Shown: positions 18,182 to 27,811, numbered from the stretch's first letter. The stretch: 64,000 bases of DNA from Rhizobium sp. Q54 (GCA_945860165.1 CAMAPL010000003.1:122495-186494); one strand, 5' to 3'. Numbers and translations: made by a program. Notes: generated from the sequence alone by a model not told the origin.

Positions 18182-19543
18182 TTACCGGTTGGGCGTCAGC
18201 TTGAGCAACTGCCCAGTGGCGGGCGGGCTGACACTCATCGAGGTGCCGCCGCTGTCGGTCACGACATAGAGCGCACCATCATGGCCCATCCGCACATCAC
18301 GGATGCGCGCCTTGCGCTCGGTCAGAAGGATTTCCTCTTCCACCGCCTTGTTGTTCACCAGCTTCAGGCGGGATACGCCGCGCCCGTTCAACAACCCGAT
18401 GAAGACGCTGTCCTTCCAGGCGCGTGACTTGCCCTGGTAGAAGACCAGGCCTGCCACCGCGACCGAGGGCGACCAGTAATAGGCCGGCTGTTCCATCCCC
18501 GCCTTGGCCACCTCGCCGTCGCCGATCGGCGCACCGCGATAGTCGATGCCATGGCTGATGACGGGCCAGCCGTAATTCTTGCCCTTTTCGATGATGTTGA
18601 GTTCGTCGCCGCCGCGCGGGCCGTGTTCGGTCTGCCACAGCGTGCCGTTGGCGTCGAAGGTCAAGCCTTCCTGGCTGCGAAAGCCGATGGCCCAGATTTC
18701 CGGCAACGCGCCGGCAACGCCGATGAAGGGATTGCCGGGCGCGGGCGCGCCGTCCTTGGTGATGCGCACGATCTTGCCCAGATGGGTATCGTTAACCTGC
18801 GCCACTGCCCAAGGGCGGTTGCCGGCATTGTCGCGGTCGCCGATGCTGACATAGACAAAGCCATCCTTGCCGATGGCGATGCGCCCGCCGGTCTTGGTGC
18901 CCATCGCCAGGGTCTGGTCGTTGGGCCAGAAGGGATGGGTCTTGAGCAGCACCTTCACATCGCGGATGGCATTGGAGTTTACATCCAGCACGGCGCGGGC
19001 GATGGACGTGTTGCCGATAGTGCGGTCGTGATACTCGGTATAGGTGAAGAAGATGGTGCGGTTGGACGCGAAGTCCGGATCAGTCACCACATCCAAGAGC
19101 GCCAGCATCGGGGTGCCGATCTTCAAACCGTCCAGCCCGGTTAGCGGCGCGGACAGGTTGCCCTTGTCCAGAATACGGAACTGGCCCGGCAGGCGTTCGG
19201 TGATCAGGATTTTTCCATCGGGAAGCGGCGCCACGGCCCAGGCGGCCGAGAGCTTGTCGGTCAGCACTTCGACCTTGAAATCGGTGGCCTTGTGATAGGG
19301 GGCGCGGGTCTGCTGCGGGAACTGGCGGGTGTCGGCCTTCTTTTCAAACGGACGGGCGTCCACCGGCTGACCTTCGACGGTGCCATAGCTGGGGGTGCGC
19401 GGCAGGCCGCCGGCATTGTAGTCGGGCGCCGGGGCGGGAGCTGCCGCGGGCGCGGTGGGCGCCTTTGTCTGGGCCCATGCCATAAGGGTGGCGGCAGGCA
19501 GAGTGGAAGCCATTAGTGCGATAGCGAGCAGACGGCGTTTCAT
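18182..19543 (-). CDS. PQQ-dependent sugar dehydrogenase, soluble GDH/aldose dehydrogenase type
   Basis: This 453-residue exported protein belongs to the six-bladed soluble glucose dehydrogenase family (sGDH, Asd/YliI), structurally distinct from its eight-bladed neighbours. A signal peptide ends near MAWAQT and an alanine/proline-rich linker follows. Family motifs include LPDGKILITERLPGQ, GGRIAIGKDGFVYVSIGDR, AIGFRSQEGL, TEHGPRGGDELN and GKNYGWPVISHG. Members oxidise aldoses to lactones using PQQ and Ca2+. It ends one base after the convergent upstream gene, leaving no room for a terminator. Confidence 0.9.
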   Translation of the reverse strand: MKRRLLAIALMASTLPAATLMAWAQTKAPTAPAAAPAPAPDYNAGGLPRTPSYGTVEGQPVDARPFEKKADTRQFPQQTRAPYHKATDFKVEVLTDKLSAAWAVAPLPDGKILITERLPGQFRILDKGNLSAPLTGLDGLKIGTPMLALLDVVTDPDFASNRTIFFTYTEYHDRTIGNTSIARAVLDVNSNAIRDVKVLLKTHPFWPNDQTLAMGTKTGGRIAIGKDGFVYVSIGDRDNAGNRPWAVAQVNDTHLGKIVRITKDGAPAPGNPFIGVAGALPEIWAIGFRSQEGLTFDANGTLWQTEHGPRGGDELNIIEKGKNYGWPVISHGIDYRGAPIGDGEVAKAGMEQPAYYWSPSVAVAGLVFYQGKSRAWKDSVFIGLLNGRGVSRLKLVNNKAVEEEILLTERKARIRDVRMGHDGALYVVTDSGGTSMSVSPPATGQLLKLTPNR

Positions 19544-19660
19544 TGAATCCCCCGATTATTTGGTTATTTAACCCCTAGCCTGTAGGACTTGCCAAGAGCA
19601 GCCGGAACCCAAATGGCCGCCGGACTGTTCCAGATCACCGATATTAGATAGACTCAAACC

Positions 19661-19894
19661 ATGAAAATTCAAATCGCCGCCATCACCTTCGTCGCCCTGG
19701 CCCTCGGCGCCTGCATGGGCCCGCAGGGCAATCCCAACGGCTCGCCCTATGCGGACGAGCCCGGCGGCACCATTGCCGTGAAGCCTGAGATGCTTGGCAC
19801 CGAGACATACAATCCGGCCATGGCCGCGCCGCCCGTCCAAGGCATGCGGCCCGGGCTGTACAGCCCGACGCCGCAGACCCCCGCGCCGCGCTAG
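19661..19894 (+). CDS. Small putative lipoprotein
   Basis: This 77-residue protein has a short charged start (MKIQIAA), a hydrophobic core and a lipobox LGAC with the lipidated cysteine at residue 18. The mature part is rich in Pro, Gly and Ala with no recognised domain. It overlaps the convergent flavin oxidoreductase gene by 4 bases at the 3' ends. Export and lipidation are well supported; the function is unknown. Confidence 0.65.
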   Translation: MKIQIAAITFVALALGACMGPQGNPNGSPYADEPGGTIAVKPEMLGTETYNPAMAAPPVQGMRPGLYSPTPQTPAPR

Positions 19895-20859
19895 CCGCTG
19901 GGGGCGTGAACCTGGCTTAGCAGCTCAAAAGATTTCATCCGCGCCGCATGATCGTAGATCTGCGAGGTGACGATCACCTCGTCCGGCTTGTAGCGCGCGA
20001 TGAATTCCGAAAGGCCCCGGCCCACCGTGTCGGGCGAGCCGACGAAGGAATGGCGCATCACCTTGCGGATCAGCGCCAGCCGCTGCGGATCGATTGTCTG
20101 TTCATAACCCGGAATCGGCGGCGGCAGCGGACCGTCGCTGACCTGCATCGCCGATGAAAAGTGGAAGCGGGCTTCCTCGTCGGTGTCGGCACAGACCACC
20201 GCCACCGACAGCATAACATGCGGCCTGAAATTTTTCGCCGAAGGCGTGAAACGCCCGCGATAGGCGGCCAGCGCCACGTCCAGTTGATCGGGGGCGAAAT
20301 GCGAACCGAAAGCAAACGGCAGCCCCAGCCCCGCCGCCAGTTGCGCGCCCCCCAGGCTGGTGCCCAGGATCCAGACCGGGACATTGGAATTCTCGCCCGG
20401 GACGGCGCGCACCGGCTGGCCCGGCGCGGCAGCCCGCAGATAGAACAGCAGCTCCTGGACGTCGCGGGGGAATTCTTGCTGGTCGCCCGGAATGCGGCGC
20501 AGCGCCTGCATGGTGGCCGGATCGCTGTTGATGCCGCGCCCCAGGCCAAGATCGATGCGGCCGGGAAACAGCGCCGCCAGCGTGCCGAACTGTTCGGCCA
20601 CCATCAGCGGCGCATGATTGGGCAGCATGATGCCGCCTGCGCCAACCCGGATACTGCTGGTGCCCGCCGCGACATGGCCTATCACTACGGCGGTGGCCGA
20701 CCCGGCCACCCCGGCGGTATTGTGGTGTTCCACCAGCCAGTAGCGCTTATAGCCCAGGATTTCCGCGTAGCGGGCAAGCTCAAGGGCCTCACGGTAGGTC
20801 GTGGCCGCGTTGCCACCCTGCTTGATGGGGGTGAGATCATGAATGGAAAGTGGCGGCAC
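19891..20859 (-). CDS. LLM-class flavin-dependent oxidoreductase
   Basis: This 322-residue protein has a luciferase-like TIM-barrel fold, binding FMN or F420. Diagnostic blocks are LSIHDLTPIKQGG at the N-terminus, KRYWLVEHHNTAGVAGSATAVVIGHVAAGTS written in pieces across residues 38-70, GGIMLPNHAPLMVAEQFGTL, and GLGRGINSD. These match the MsnO8-type subgroup of the family. Such enzymes oxidise diverse small molecules with a reduced flavin; the substrate is not predictable. It stands alone. Confidence 0.88.
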   Translation of the reverse strand: MPPLSIHDLTPIKQGGNAATTYREALELARYAEILGYKRYWLVEHHNTAGVAGSATAVVIGHVAAGTSSIRVGAGGIMLPNHAPLMVAEQFGTLAALFPGRIDLGLGRGINSDPATMQALRRIPGDQQEFPRDVQELLFYLRAAAPGQPVRAVPGENSNVPVWILGTSLGGAQLAAGLGLPFAFGSHFAPDQLDVALAAYRGRFTPSAKNFRPHVMLSVAVVCADTDEEARFHFSSAMQVSDGPLPPPIPGYEQTIDPQRLALIRKVMRHSFVGSPDTVGRGLSEFIARYKPDEVIVTSQIYDHAARMKSFELLSQVHAPSG

Positions 20860-20974
20860 GCTGCGGGTCCGGGCGGTTGGTTCGCCCAGTCACTTAGCAG
20901 GAAGCCAGGCCGTGAAACACCCCGGAGCGGCCTTTATGGCGAGCGGCCATAATATCTACTGAGTATCTAAAATA

Positions 20975-21539
20975 ATGGTTTCGCTGGGCCAGTTCGAGCA
21001 GATCGTCCTCACCGCCTGCTGGCGCTGGGCGAAAATGCCTATGGCGTCACCATCCATGCCAAGGTCGAGGAACTGTCGCGGCCGAAAAAGGTCTCGCGCG
21101 GTGCGTGTATATGCCGCGCTGGACCGGATGGAAGACAAGAAACTGATCGCCTCCTGGCTGTCGAAGCCGACGGCGAAGCGCGGCGGGCGTTCCCGCCGCC
21201 ATTACCGGCTGGAAAATCCGGCCAGCAGGCGCTGCGGGAATCGGCCAGGGCCGCGCGCGTACTCTATGAAGCCATCGCACAAAGCCTTGGGGGGGCTGTC
21301 ATGGAAGCCGCCGCGCTGAACGCGCCGCCGCCCTGGCTGGAAGCAATCGTGCCTTGTATGTCCAGCTAGTCGAAATCTGGCTGACGGCGGGCAAGCTGAT
21401 CCTGGCGGTGTTCGGTAACGTCGCCGCGATGCTGCTGTGCTTCCTGATCGTTGCGCTCAACCGCGAATATGGCGGCCGGATGTGCGAACAGGTCAGTCTG
21501 CTGAACCGGATGCGCGAAAGACTGGCGTCCAGCCGTTAG
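20975..21539 (+). pseudogene. Decayed PadR-family regulator and remnant of the gene after it
   Basis: Joined across three frames, this reads as a PadR regulator: LGQFEQIVLTA, then GENAYGVTIHAKVEELSRPKK, then VYAALDRMEDKKLIASWLS with GGRSRRHYRLENP, then a normal PadR tail. At least three frameshifts (near 21017, 21095-21105 and 21220) break it. Next, NAPPPWLEAIV looks like the N-terminus of the membrane protein often encoded after such regulators. That is followed out of frame by one transmembrane segment and LNRMRERLASSR ending at 21539, so the second gene has lost its middle. The decay is seen directly; the identity of the second gene is inferred. Confidence 0.75.
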
Positions 21540-21615
21540 ACTGGCAATCCAAGCTGGCGCCACAACAACTTGATCTGGATCATCTCCAGTTCGACGGATG
21601 TTTCCAGTTCTTCGA

Positions 21616-21846
21616 TCAATACGGGCGCTTCTCCAGCCTGATGTCTCGCAAGAGCAAGCCATCAGAACCGAACAACACGCCAAAGTGATTATTAATCCTT
21701 GCCGTCTTGAGCGGCTCATCATCAATAGCGCTACCCGCAACGCCCGTTCCGATCACAGTAAAAATCTGACCGGCGGCGTGGGCACGAGAAGACAGCAAGC
21801 CGAGCCCTGCGCCTACGCCGACCATTGCGCGGCGCGTCAGCTTCAC
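21616..21846 (-). pseudogene. Truncated NHL/SMP-30-like exported protein
   Basis: A GTG at 21846 overlaps the TerB-like stop (GTGA) and starts a 76-residue frame: a twin-arginine signal (KLTRRAMVGVGAG) followed by the first NHL-type repeat, FTVIGTGVAGSAIDDEPL and INNHFGVLFGSDG. It then ends abruptly at 21616 after an unrelated tail. Normal NHL proteins carry several more repeats, so this is a 5' fragment left by a deletion. A coding-like stretch in another frame (21537-21660) runs on downstream and may be a different broken gene end. Confidence 0.6.
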
Positions 21847-22289
21847 AGTGTGCGCCCCAGACGCGTCAGCACCTGTTGTCGCGCCACTACGCGTTCGCGG
21901 TCGGTAACATGGATCAGGCCGGCAACACGGCGGATCAGCAGATCTTCCTCCGGGTCCAGCACGCCATCGGCATAGGCCACTTCCCACAGCATCTCGACCA
22001 TGCCGACGCGCTCCTCAGACGTCATCTGCTCGAACACCTCGCTGGTATGGCCATGCAGCTGCACCATCTGCGCCGCGCGCACCTCGCCCGCCTCGAGCAG
22101 AACGGAGCACTCGTCCGGCGTCAGGTCGAATTTGCGCGTCAGCAATTGCGCGATCACCGCGCGTTCGGCGGAATCGAACTGGTCGTCCTGACGCGCCGCT
22201 TCCAGCAGCAGGACTGCCACCGACAGGCGCAGATCGGACCGGCGCGAGGCTTCGGGCGATTTGAGCATGCGCATCAACTGGTCAAACAT
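21843..22289 (-). CDS. TerB-family (tellurite resistance B-like) protein
   Basis: This 148-residue, all-helical, acidic protein carries the two TerB half-motifs: AVLLLEAARQDDQFDSAERAVI in the first half and MVEMLWEVAYADGVLDPEED in the second, each with acidic residues that can bind a metal. A GGAG lies 6 bases before the ATG at 22289. TerB domains occur in stress and metal-response systems, but stand-alone alphaproteobacterial members have no proven function. It is followed with a 4-base overlap by a truncated exported protein, its former operon partner. Confidence 0.82.
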   Translation of the reverse strand: MFDQLMRMLKSPEASRRSDLRLSVAVLLLEAARQDDQFDSAERAVIAQLLTRKFDLTPDECSVLLEAGEVRAAQMVQLHGHTSEVFEQMTSEERVGMVEMLWEVAYADGVLDPEEDLLIRRVAGLIHVTDRERVVARQQVLTRLGRTL

Positions 22290-22424
22290 CGTCCGCTCCG
22301 CAAGCCATAACAAGCCGCTGTTTCTACAGGAATTTCATGCCTTTTGAAACTCCTTGCCGGGCTGCCCCCTTGGACGGGAACAGGTGATATAAGCTGAGCC
22401 GCAGCGTCCATACATGGCGGCCCG

Positions 22425-24258
22425 ATGAAACGCGTTCTTCCCCTTATGTCCCTGTTTTTGGCAATCCCGGGCCTGGCGACTGGAGCAGCGTCGGACGCGA
22501 TGTCGGTAGCCAGCGTTATTCCCCGCTGACCCAGATCACCCCCGGCAATATCGCAAAGCTGAAGGTGGTCTGGACCCATCACATGAACCCCAAATACGAT
22601 CCGTCGGCGCCGCCGTCGCCCCGAACGCCGGGTTCGGAGACCACGCCACTGGTGGTTGACGGGGTAATGTATTTCTCGACGCCCTATGCACGCGTGGTCG
22701 CGATGGACGTTGATAGCGGCAAGCAGGTCTGGTCCTACAGCCTGCCCAAAGGCGAACAGACGCCGATCCGCGGCATCGGTACTGGGCCCGCGACAGCACC
22801 CACGACGCGGCGGTCATCTTCGGCACCAGCAGGGGCCGGATCATATCCCTGTCGGCAATGACCGGCCACCCGACGGAGAAATTCGGCAACAACGGCATTC
22901 TCGAGACCAAGACGCCGGAAATCATGAACGGCTTTCCGAAGGCCGCGTACCGCTACAGCTCCGCGCCCAACATCTACAAGAACCTGATCATCATCGGTTC
23001 GGCTGTCGGTGAAGAGCCCCAGGGACCGGCCTGCGATGTCAGGGCTTGGGATGCGCGCGACGGACGCCTGGTCTGGCAGTTCCGCTCCGTCCCGCGCACG
23101 GGCGAATTGGGCAACGACACCTGGAAGAGCGACAGCTAGGCCCGGCGCTCCGGCGTCAATGTGTGGAATATCGTCACCGTCGATCCGGACCGAGGCATTG
23201 TCTACATGCCGTTCGGCGCGCCGGCCTTCGACCGCTATGGCGGCGACCGCCACGGCGCCAACCTCTTCGCCAATTCGTTGGTCGCCGCCGACGCCACCAC
23301 CGGAAAATATCTCTGGCATTTCCAACTCAATCTCCATGAGATCTGGGACTGGGACTTCAGCTCACCGCCAACGCTCTTGGAGGTGAAAAAGGATGGCAAG
23401 GCCATTCCCGCCATCGCCGCCATCACCAAGTCGGCGCTGCTGTTCATCTTGGACCGCGTCACAGGCAAGCCGATCCATGGCGTAACCGATGTGCCGGTGC
23501 CCCCCAGCCCGGTGGAAGGCGAGCAGGCCTGGCCGACACAGCCGATGCCGGCGGTCACACCACCCTTGGCGCGGTTGGATTTTTCCTTCGACGAGATCGC
23601 CACGGTGACGCCGGAACTCAATGCCTATTGCAAGGCCTGGATCGCCCGGGAAAATCTGCGGCCCAGCAAGCGCTTCGAACCCATCCCGTTCGACCGGCCG
23701 ATGATCCGCTTTCCCGGCGGTGAAGGCGGTGCGGAATGGGCAGGCGGCGGTTTTGACTCCGCGCTCGGCTATTACATCATCAGCACCAACAGCCTTGGCT
23801 ATGTGGAAAAACTGGTCAAGAACAAACAGGGCAAGTGGGGCTTCACCACCGCGCACTTCGCGGACAAGGATCAGAATCCCTGCCAGCAGCCACCCTGGGG
23901 TCACCTGACCGCCGTGGACGTGAACACCGGAAAGATCGCCTGGCGCGTCAATCTGGGCACCACCGACAAATTTCCGGAAGGCAAGCGCGATACTGGCCGG
24001 CCCAGCAATGGCGGCCCCACTCTGCCGGCATCGGGCCTGACCTTTATCGGTGGCACGGACGATGCCTGGTTCCGGGCGTTCGACAGCAAGACCGGCAAGC
24101 TACTCTGGTCGCACAAGCTCGACTTTGCCGCGATGGCGACACCGTCGACCTTCACCGGCAAAAGCGGCAAGCAGTATGTCGCGGTGATAGCGACGGGCGG
24201 GACAGCGATCTACGCCCCGCCCGGCGGCGACAGCCTGGTCGTGTTTTCCCTACCTTAA
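22425..24258 (+). pseudogene. PQQ-dependent dehydrogenase broken by two frameshifts and a nonsense codon
   Basis: The pieces form one quinoprotein. A signal peptide in frame 1 (MKRVLPLMSLFL) shifts near 22475 to GDWSSVGRDVGSQRYSPLTQ. A second shift near 22779 leads to YWARDSTHDAAVIFGTSRG. Finally, a TAG at 23137-23139 replaces an expected Trp before ARRSGVNVWN. The 3' part (from 23161) is open for 365 codons with intact blade motifs and a normal end, AVIATGGTAIYAPPGG. Apart from these three lesions, conservation is good, so inactivation is recent or partly due to sequence error. It is a more distant relative of the 14051 and 16133 quinoproteins. Confidence 0.85.
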
Positions 24259-24266
24259 ACTCGGGC

Positions 24267-26678
24267 CTAAGTCGGGGGCATCTTGAAGGGCTGGGGATCG
24301 GAGAACCGCCGGAGCACATTGGTGGTGATCCGGGCGATGTCGTTGTCGAAGCCGTTATGGTTCAGCGAACCGATATAGGCCATCGAGCCGACCGAAAAGA
24401 CCGCGCCGCCTGACTTGGTCTCGAAGAAGACGATGGAGGCGTATTGCCGGTCGTCATAGTCGGTGCGCAACTTGGCTGCCTGCTCAGCGTTGGCCCAGTG
24501 CGGAATGGGAAAGCCCTCCGACTTGGCCAGGTGCAGCGTGTGCTTGGGCGAGCCCGCCTTGAAATCCAGCCGGTCCACCTCGTCGCCCGCGGCGCCCGCG
24601 AAATGGGTACCGTAGTCACCAATGATCTCGTTCTTCACGCCTTCAAAAATGAATCGCGCGCGCGGGTTCTGCGACTCCGGCAGTACACGATAATAGCTAT
24701 TGCCCGACTGGAAGGTGGTGGCGACATACTGAAGGCCAAGGTTTCGCGCCGTCCAGCTATGGTCCCATTCCAGATTGTCGACGCCATCCAGTTCGTCGCG
24801 CCGCTCGCCTTCGAAATTCTGCGGCGTCCAGTAGGTCTCGTTCAGGCGCCGCAGTTCGACGGCGGGAATGCCGTCATTGCGCCAGGCGGTGGGATTGCGA
24901 AATCCATTGCCGCCCAGATACATCACCCGTCCGCCGCGGCCCAGATACTGTTCCATGGCCGTGAATATCTCCGGCGACTGATACTCCGGATGCTGGCCCG
25001 TCATCACCGTGCGGTAGCCGGAAAGAAGACCGATGCCATCCTTGTGCAGAAGGTCGTCGGTGATGATGTCGTAGGGCATCTTCTCATGTTCCAGCCAGTC
25101 CACGATCTGGGTGTCGGAATTTAGGATATGCAGCCAGCTCTTCAAGGTGACGGTCAACAGGGGACGCCGCCAGGACGAACGGGTGACCATCGAGCCATCG
25201 ATGTGCTGGTCATACAGGCTGCGCCCGAATTCGGGATGCTGCATCAGGAAATCGATATCGTCACCATTGAAGTGGAACGCCGGATAACGCTCCAGCTGGC
25301 AGAAGTTGCGCGTCCAGTTACTGTAGGCAAGATAGGTGGTGGTCGGCACCAGGAATGCCGTGGGCGCGGTGACGGTGCCCTTGGGCGGTGAGACGAAGAA
25401 CGGTACATAATGTTCAGACTTGCCATGCTGCAGATGCAGCGCATAGATGCCGCTGCGCAGGCCCTGCGGCACCGTATAGGTGAAGCTGGGCGTCCACTCC
25501 GCGTCCATAAGATCGTCTTCGCGAAAATACATCGCCGAGAATTCGACCGGCTGCAGGCGCCAGTCCTTGCTGGCCTTCCAGTGATAGCCTTTCAGCGCGC
25601 GCTGGGGCCAGTTGACGCTGCGCCCATGCCAGGCTTGGGCGGTGGTGTCATGCACGACAAAGTTACCGATGCCGCGCGAGAAATCCCAGAATCCGCGCAT
25701 ATCGTCGGCCACCGTGATGTCTTCGTATTTTGGTGTGCGCGCGATGCGGATCATATCAACCGCCGACAGGGCTTTTCCGGATATCCTGACCCCGTCGATG
25801 CGGCCGTTGAACAATGCGAAAGGCGCGGGCTGTCCGTTTGCCATGGTCTCGCCGCAGCCGGCGGCAAAGCGCATCGGCGTCCCGGCGGCGATGGTCCAGT
25901 CCGGCGCAAGCCTTCTGGTGCCAAAAATGTAGTGCAGCGGATCGGCGGGGTGGTCGAGCGGGAAATTGGGATCGGTCAGCAACACGTCATAGACCCGCCA
26001 TTCGCCGGTGAGCGCATCGAACGAGGCGCACAGCATGGTCCAGTGTCCCGGCTGGATGTAGCGCGAGGTGCGCAGCTTGAAGGACTTGCCGCCCCCCTGC
26101 CCGACCCACAGCGCACCTTCGCCGCGTTCATCGATGCCGATGGCCCAGCCGGTCTTGCCCGTCTGGTTCCATTGCGACGCGACAAACTGGATACCCTTGC
26201 CGGGCATGGTCGGCTTGATAAGCGCCATCACCGAAAAGCTTTGCCGGGTGCTGGCGATGGCGGACGGCGCGGTCTTGTCGAAGGTCACATAAGAGCCCGG
26301 CCAGGTCTTCTGCTCCGCGCCCTTGTAGGTGCGCGCGAAATCGGCGGCCTCGGGGTCCACCCGGAAACGGCCGGCGCCCGACAGCGTGTCGCCATTGATG
26401 ACCCGCACCAGTGAGGCCCGATAGTCGCCCGGCGCATAAGTGCTGGCGAAGAAAGTGATCTTCTCACCCGGCCGCACCGTGACCTGATCGCCATACCCGA
26501 CGATGGTTTTGTTGGACGCCGCCAGGGTCAGGGCGTGGCCCTTGTCTTCATTGGTGACGGGACGGCGGGGGCGCGCGGTCAGGCTGGTCAGCGCCTGGGC
26601 CGGAAGTCTTGCAAGCGCCGTCAGGGCGGATACCGCCGCCATCATCATCAAGGATGCGCGACGCGTAAGTTTCGACAT
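24267..26678 (-). CDS. Exported N,N-dimethylformamidase large-subunit-like protein
   Basis: This 803-residue protein starts with a twin-arginine signal (KLTRRASLMMMAA). A beta-rich segment follows, then a LamG/concanavalin-like domain at about residues 140-310. The C-terminal half (about 380-800) resembles the beta-subunit domain of N,N-dimethylformamidase: TAFLVPTTTYLAYSNW, DIITDDLLHKDG, QYLGRGGRVMYLGGNGF, and GAVFSVGSMAYIGSLNHNGFDNDIARITTNVL. The known enzyme hydrolyses DMF to dimethylamine and formate and needs a small subunit; I find none here, and the known enzyme is not exported through Tat as far as I know. The actual substrate is therefore open; other amides are possible. Confidence 0.8.
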   Translation of the reverse strand: MSKLTRRASLMMMAAVSALTALARLPAQALTSLTARPRRPVTNEDKGHALTLAASNKTIVGYGDQVTVRPGEKITFFASTYAPGDYRASLVRVINGDTLSGAGRFRVDPEAADFARTYKGAEQKTWPGSYVTFDKTAPSAIASTRQSFSVMALIKPTMPGKGIQFVASQWNQTGKTGWAIGIDERGEGALWVGQGGGKSFKLRTSRYIQPGHWTMLCASFDALTGEWRVYDVLLTDPNFPLDHPADPLHYIFGTRRLAPDWTIAAGTPMRFAAGCGETMANGQPAPFALFNGRIDGVRISGKALSAVDMIRIARTPKYEDITVADDMRGFWDFSRGIGNFVVHDTTAQAWHGRSVNWPQRALKGYHWKASKDWRLQPVEFSAMYFREDDLMDAEWTPSFTYTVPQGLRSGIYALHLQHGKSEHYVPFFVSPPKGTVTAPTAFLVPTTTYLAYSNWTRNFCQLERYPAFHFNGDDIDFLMQHPEFGRSLYDQHIDGSMVTRSSWRRPLLTVTLKSWLHILNSDTQIVDWLEHEKMPYDIITDDLLHKDGIGLLSGYRTVMTGQHPEYQSPEIFTAMEQYLGRGGRVMYLGGNGFRNPTAWRNDGIPAVELRRLNETYWTPQNFEGERRDELDGVDNLEWDHSWTARNLGLQYVATTFQSGNSYYRVLPESQNPRARFIFEGVKNEIIGDYGTHFAGAAGDEVDRLDFKAGSPKHTLHLAKSEGFPIPHWANAEQAAKLRTDYDDRQYASIVFFETKSGGAVFSVGSMAYIGSLNHNGFDNDIARITTNVLRRFSDPQPFKMPPT

Positions 26679-26842
26679 GGATCAATCCCCCGGAATTATT
26701 TTTCCGCGATGGTATCGCATTGGGGGAAATCGTCCAGTGCGGGGCAGGTCATGTGTGCATCCCGTTGATGCGACCAGAGAAACGGACCCCAGGTGCAAAA
26801 GTCCGCGCAGTTTTCACGATGGCGGCTACAGCAGGCGAACTG

Positions 26843-27811
26843 CTACTTCTTCGCCGCCCGCCCAGGTTTTTTGACGGGCTTGGGGTCGCTCTTCTTCGCG
26901 GGCGCCTTGGCCTTCACGACGGATTTGGATTTTGTCTTGGCCACCGCCTTGGTCTCCACCATGGCCTTTGGCGCTGCTACAGCCTTCCTGGGCCCAAGCA
27001 CAATCTTCGCTTTTGCCGGAACTACTTCCACGGCTGCTGTTTTTTCCGGCGCCTGCTCGACAGGCTTGCGCAGCGGCTTTTCAACCGTCTCCACGACAAC
27101 GCGCGGGGGCACGACACCGCCCACGACCAGCTGCAAAAGGCGCTCCGACAAGCCTTTCGGCTTGGCCACCACCCGGGTTTCACCGGACGAAACTGCTTCC
27201 AAAAAAGATTCAACCGACTCGGCAGAACGGCAAATGCTGGCCCTGGTCGCGGTGGCCACCACTGGCCCATGGATCAACGACGGGTGTTCATGGATCGCGC
27301 CCCAGAATTCCGTGTCGCTGATGAACCTGTCATCCAGCCGAAGTTCAAGGAAAAGCGGCTCGTACTTGCGCACGAGGCTCTGATTGCCATCGCGCAGGAG
27401 CATGGACAGGCGTCTGAGTTCCTCCCCCGTCGGTGGGGTGGCGATATAGTCCACCATATGGGGTTCATGCCCGGCATCGCGAAGTTCCGCGAGCACGTCA
27501 CTGGCCTCATCGCAATCAGGGTCCATATAGATTGTCAGGCCCGGCTTGGCCTGTTCCTTCACGGGCGCGGCCGGCGCTGTCTTTTCCACTCTCGGCGCAG
27601 GTGCGTCGGCCAGCACTTTCAGGTTGACGGCTTTGGGACCTTTCTTGTCCGGCTCGGTCTCGAAAGAAACCCGCTGACCTGCTTTCAGGCCCGATATGCT
27701 GGTTGCCGTGATGGAAGCAGCGGTAACAAACACATCCTTGCCCCCCTCATCCGCCGTAATAAAACCGAAGCCCTTAGCAACATTGAAGAATTTAACAGTG
27801 CCGTGTGCCAT
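26843..27811 (-). CDS. Cold-shock domain / ArsC-like domain / basic H1-like tail fusion protein
   Basis: The protein has 322 residues in three parts. Residues 1-66 are a cold-shock domain with RNP1 intact (KGFGFI) but RNP2 altered (DVFVTA, lacking the usual His and Phe). Residues 91-207 match the ArsC thioredoxin-like fold along its length: LTIYMDPDC with C100 at the catalytic position, TPPTGEELRRL, R148 and C194-R195. The third arsenate-binding arginine is Gly (G182), and the anion loop after C100 is acidic. Residues 208-322 form a Lys/Ala/Pro/Val-rich tail like histone H1 repeats. The ATG at 27811 starts a canonical MAHGTVKFF; the upstream extension is not conserved in style. It probably binds nucleic acid under redox or stress control (inference). 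Confidence 0.85.
   Translation of the reverse strand: MAHGTVKFFNVAKGFGFITADEGGKDVFVTAASITATSISGLKAGQRVSFETEPDKKGPKAVNLKVLADAPAPRVEKTAPAAPVKEQAKPGLTIYMDPDCDEASDVLAELRDAGHEPHMVDYIATPPTGEELRRLSMLLRDGNQSLVRKYEPLFLELRLDDRFISDTEFWGAIHEHPSLIHGPVVATATRASICRSAESVESFLEAVSSGETRVVAKPKGLSERLLQLVVGGVVPPRVVVETVEKPLRKPVEQAPEKTAAVEVVPAKAKIVLGPRKAVAAPKAMVETKAVAKTKSKSVVKAKAPAKKSDPKPVKKPGRAAKK

Noticed and set aside
26843..27811. Calling the fusion protein an arsenate reductase
   Set aside because: One of three arsenate-binding arginines is Gly (G182), and the anion loop after C100 is acidic; the fold is similar but the activity is unlikely.
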